DNA from: Astropecten irregularis
Lineage: Eukaryota > Echinodermata > Asteroidea > Paxillosida > Astropectinidae
Assembly: GCA_963971285.1 (NCBI GenBank)
Contig: OZ020248.1
Span: 20,853,873-20,917,872 of the forward strand
Length of the DNA stretch: 64,000 nucleotides
Reading direction: 5' to 3'
Shown piece by piece: positions 63,170 through 64,000 of the stretch. Numbering within the stretch: position 1 is the first letter of the stretch; every line of letters starts with the position of its first letter. The notes under the pieces are model-generated. The model made no database searches, was not told the DNA's origin, and was given only the letters and a program-made list of their open reading frames with translations. The position numbers and the translations under genes were made by a program.

Positions 63170-63475
63170 ATCTGCACTTTAAAAAATGAAGTGCTATATT
63201 CAGCACCTTAGGACTTGGAGATAGCACTTGTTAGTGCTCGCATAGGGACTGCACAACTTGTGCTAAGCACTTGTTCAAGTGTTGTTGGTTAGCACCGGTC
63301 TGGGTGCTTAAAAACGACACTTTAAGTGTAAGAACCTTTGCTCTTACGGTGCTAAGGAATGTATACGCTCCCAGTATCCAAAAATTTGCACTTCAAGTGC
63401 TTAAAACAGCTCCTTGTAAAGACTGTAAAACAACCTTTATAGTGTAACTTCAGCCTTCTTCCAGCACTTAAAATC
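63170..63475. repeat. Degenerate GCACTT/AAGTGC motif field
   Basis: About ten GCACTT, AAGTGC or close variants in both orientations occur in 300 bp (for example GCTAAGCACTTG, CTTCAAGTGCTTAA, CACTTTAAGTG), several forming small palindromes. It resembles a drifted inverted simple repeat. No coding. Confidence 0.55.
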
Positions 63476-63479
63476 CCCT

Positions 63480-63740
63480 TCTCAAAACAGCCAGTCGTTG
63501 TAACACTCCAGTAGTAAAAAGGACAAACAGAAGAGTTATGAACTTAAGTACCGGCATAAACCGGCTCTTTAATTAATCTTCACTATACAACGTGTGTTTT
63601 TGTATGAAGAATGTTCAAACACATACCGTATCGTAGCAATTCTAAACATTTGATATTAGCAAAAAGCTCAACAACTGTCTAAAAACTGTAGAAACACATA
63701 AATAGAACTTATTGTTGTAATTGTTGTGTAATCATTCAGG
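63480..63740. other. No recognisable gene
   Basis: AT-rich spacer between the motif field and the exon at the window edge. Confidence 0.4.
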
Positions 63741-63789
63741 TCAAATCACCCGTGCATTTGAAGGCAGGATGAACACTATTACATGATGA

Positions 63790-63917
63790 TTGTTGAGGGC
63801 TCGGTGAATAATATTTGTGTAGGCGTCTTTATTATGTGGTATCCTGCCAGCTTGCACAGTCCTGTCTTTTCCACAGAGTCTACAAATGTTCTGAAGAGAC
63901 AATTTAGAACTGGCCAT
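63790..63917 (-). CDS. First exon of an unidentified Cys-motif gene
   Basis: From an ATG at 63915-63917 the minus strand reads MASSKLSLQNICRLCGKDRT, then GRIPHNKDAYTNIIHRALNN, before a possible donor CAT|GTAATA. An N-terminal C-x-x-C followed by 'Y-x-x-x-I-x-x-(A/S)-(L/F)' is how many DUF6589-type and related transposon proteins begin; the partner cysteines would be in the next exon. The upstream part is at the window edge. Confidence 0.35.
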
Positions 63918-64000
63918 GATAAAATAACATGGTAGAATGAGCCCCCATTTGAAGCATGTGTGTTGCCAGCATTCATGAAGCTTAAGTTGGGCAATCAACT

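Noticed and set aside
1..64000. tRNA or rRNA genes
   Set aside because: No stretch with convincing A-box and B-box spacing and cloverleaf pairing, and no rRNA-like conserved words, were found by eye.

Overview
The window reads as nuclear DNA of a marine invertebrate, most likely a non-vertebrate deuterostome (echinoderm, hemichordate or amphioxus). This rests on several signs: coding is short and split by GT/AG introns, the DNA is AT-rich with many ACATGTACATGT and TAGGCCTA words, and the transposon-type protein families are those common in such genomes. The species cannot be fixed from the sequence. No bacterial operon, rRNA, tRNA or CRISPR array was seen. I recognise no certain single-copy host gene. 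The window is a dense patchwork of transposon-derived exons, nearly all on the minus strand and mostly broken, set among minisatellites, segmental duplications and small non-autonomous DNA elements.

Region by region. 0-5 kb: a 78-bp proline-rich minisatellite, a ubiquitin-protease-like ORF split by a 1.07-kb inverted-repeat element, and a three-exon fragment resembling SAMD3-like proteins. 5-13 kb: dispersed repeats carrying family B DNA polymerase debris, ETS-site hairpin repeats, a higher-order repeat, and an RPA-like OB-fold gene with one stop. 13-17 kb: a MITE and broken transposon proteins. 17-24.5 kb: a repeat family marked by TGACGTCA sites, GAA tracts and terminal hairpins, plus a 2.2-kb duplication holding 19-bp arrays, with a 384-bp hAT-like insertion in one copy only. 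24.5-35.7 kb: DDE transposase exons, Gypsy-type integrase, tandem repeats, a CTGTGGTA motif field, BEN and SGNH fragments, a MULE transposase, and a DUF6589-like exon containing a 38-bp minisatellite. 36-44.6 kb: hAT-like exons, an 879-bp foldback element with a 9-bp target duplication, a rearranged Ginger/Gypsy-type integrase gene, and coiled-coil relics. 45-54.4 kb: a P-element/THAP9-like transposase, several hAT relics (one interrupted by a 1,138-bp hAT-like element), BEN and CCHC fragments, and a pogo-like pseudogene. 55-64 kb: unidentified exons, Myb/SANT-like genes, a HECT-like fragment, MITEs, and a second, better preserved copy of the 39-41 kb integrase-associated segment.

The genes do not form a pathway. 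The layout records repeated transposon insertion, nesting, local duplication and decay. The least damaged candidates are the SANT-like gene (57.96-59.97 kb), the SGNH-like ORF (31.02-31.45 kb) and the acidic exon of the second integrase-associated copy (61.9-62.4 kb). Splice sites were read by eye; no alignment or database search was possible.
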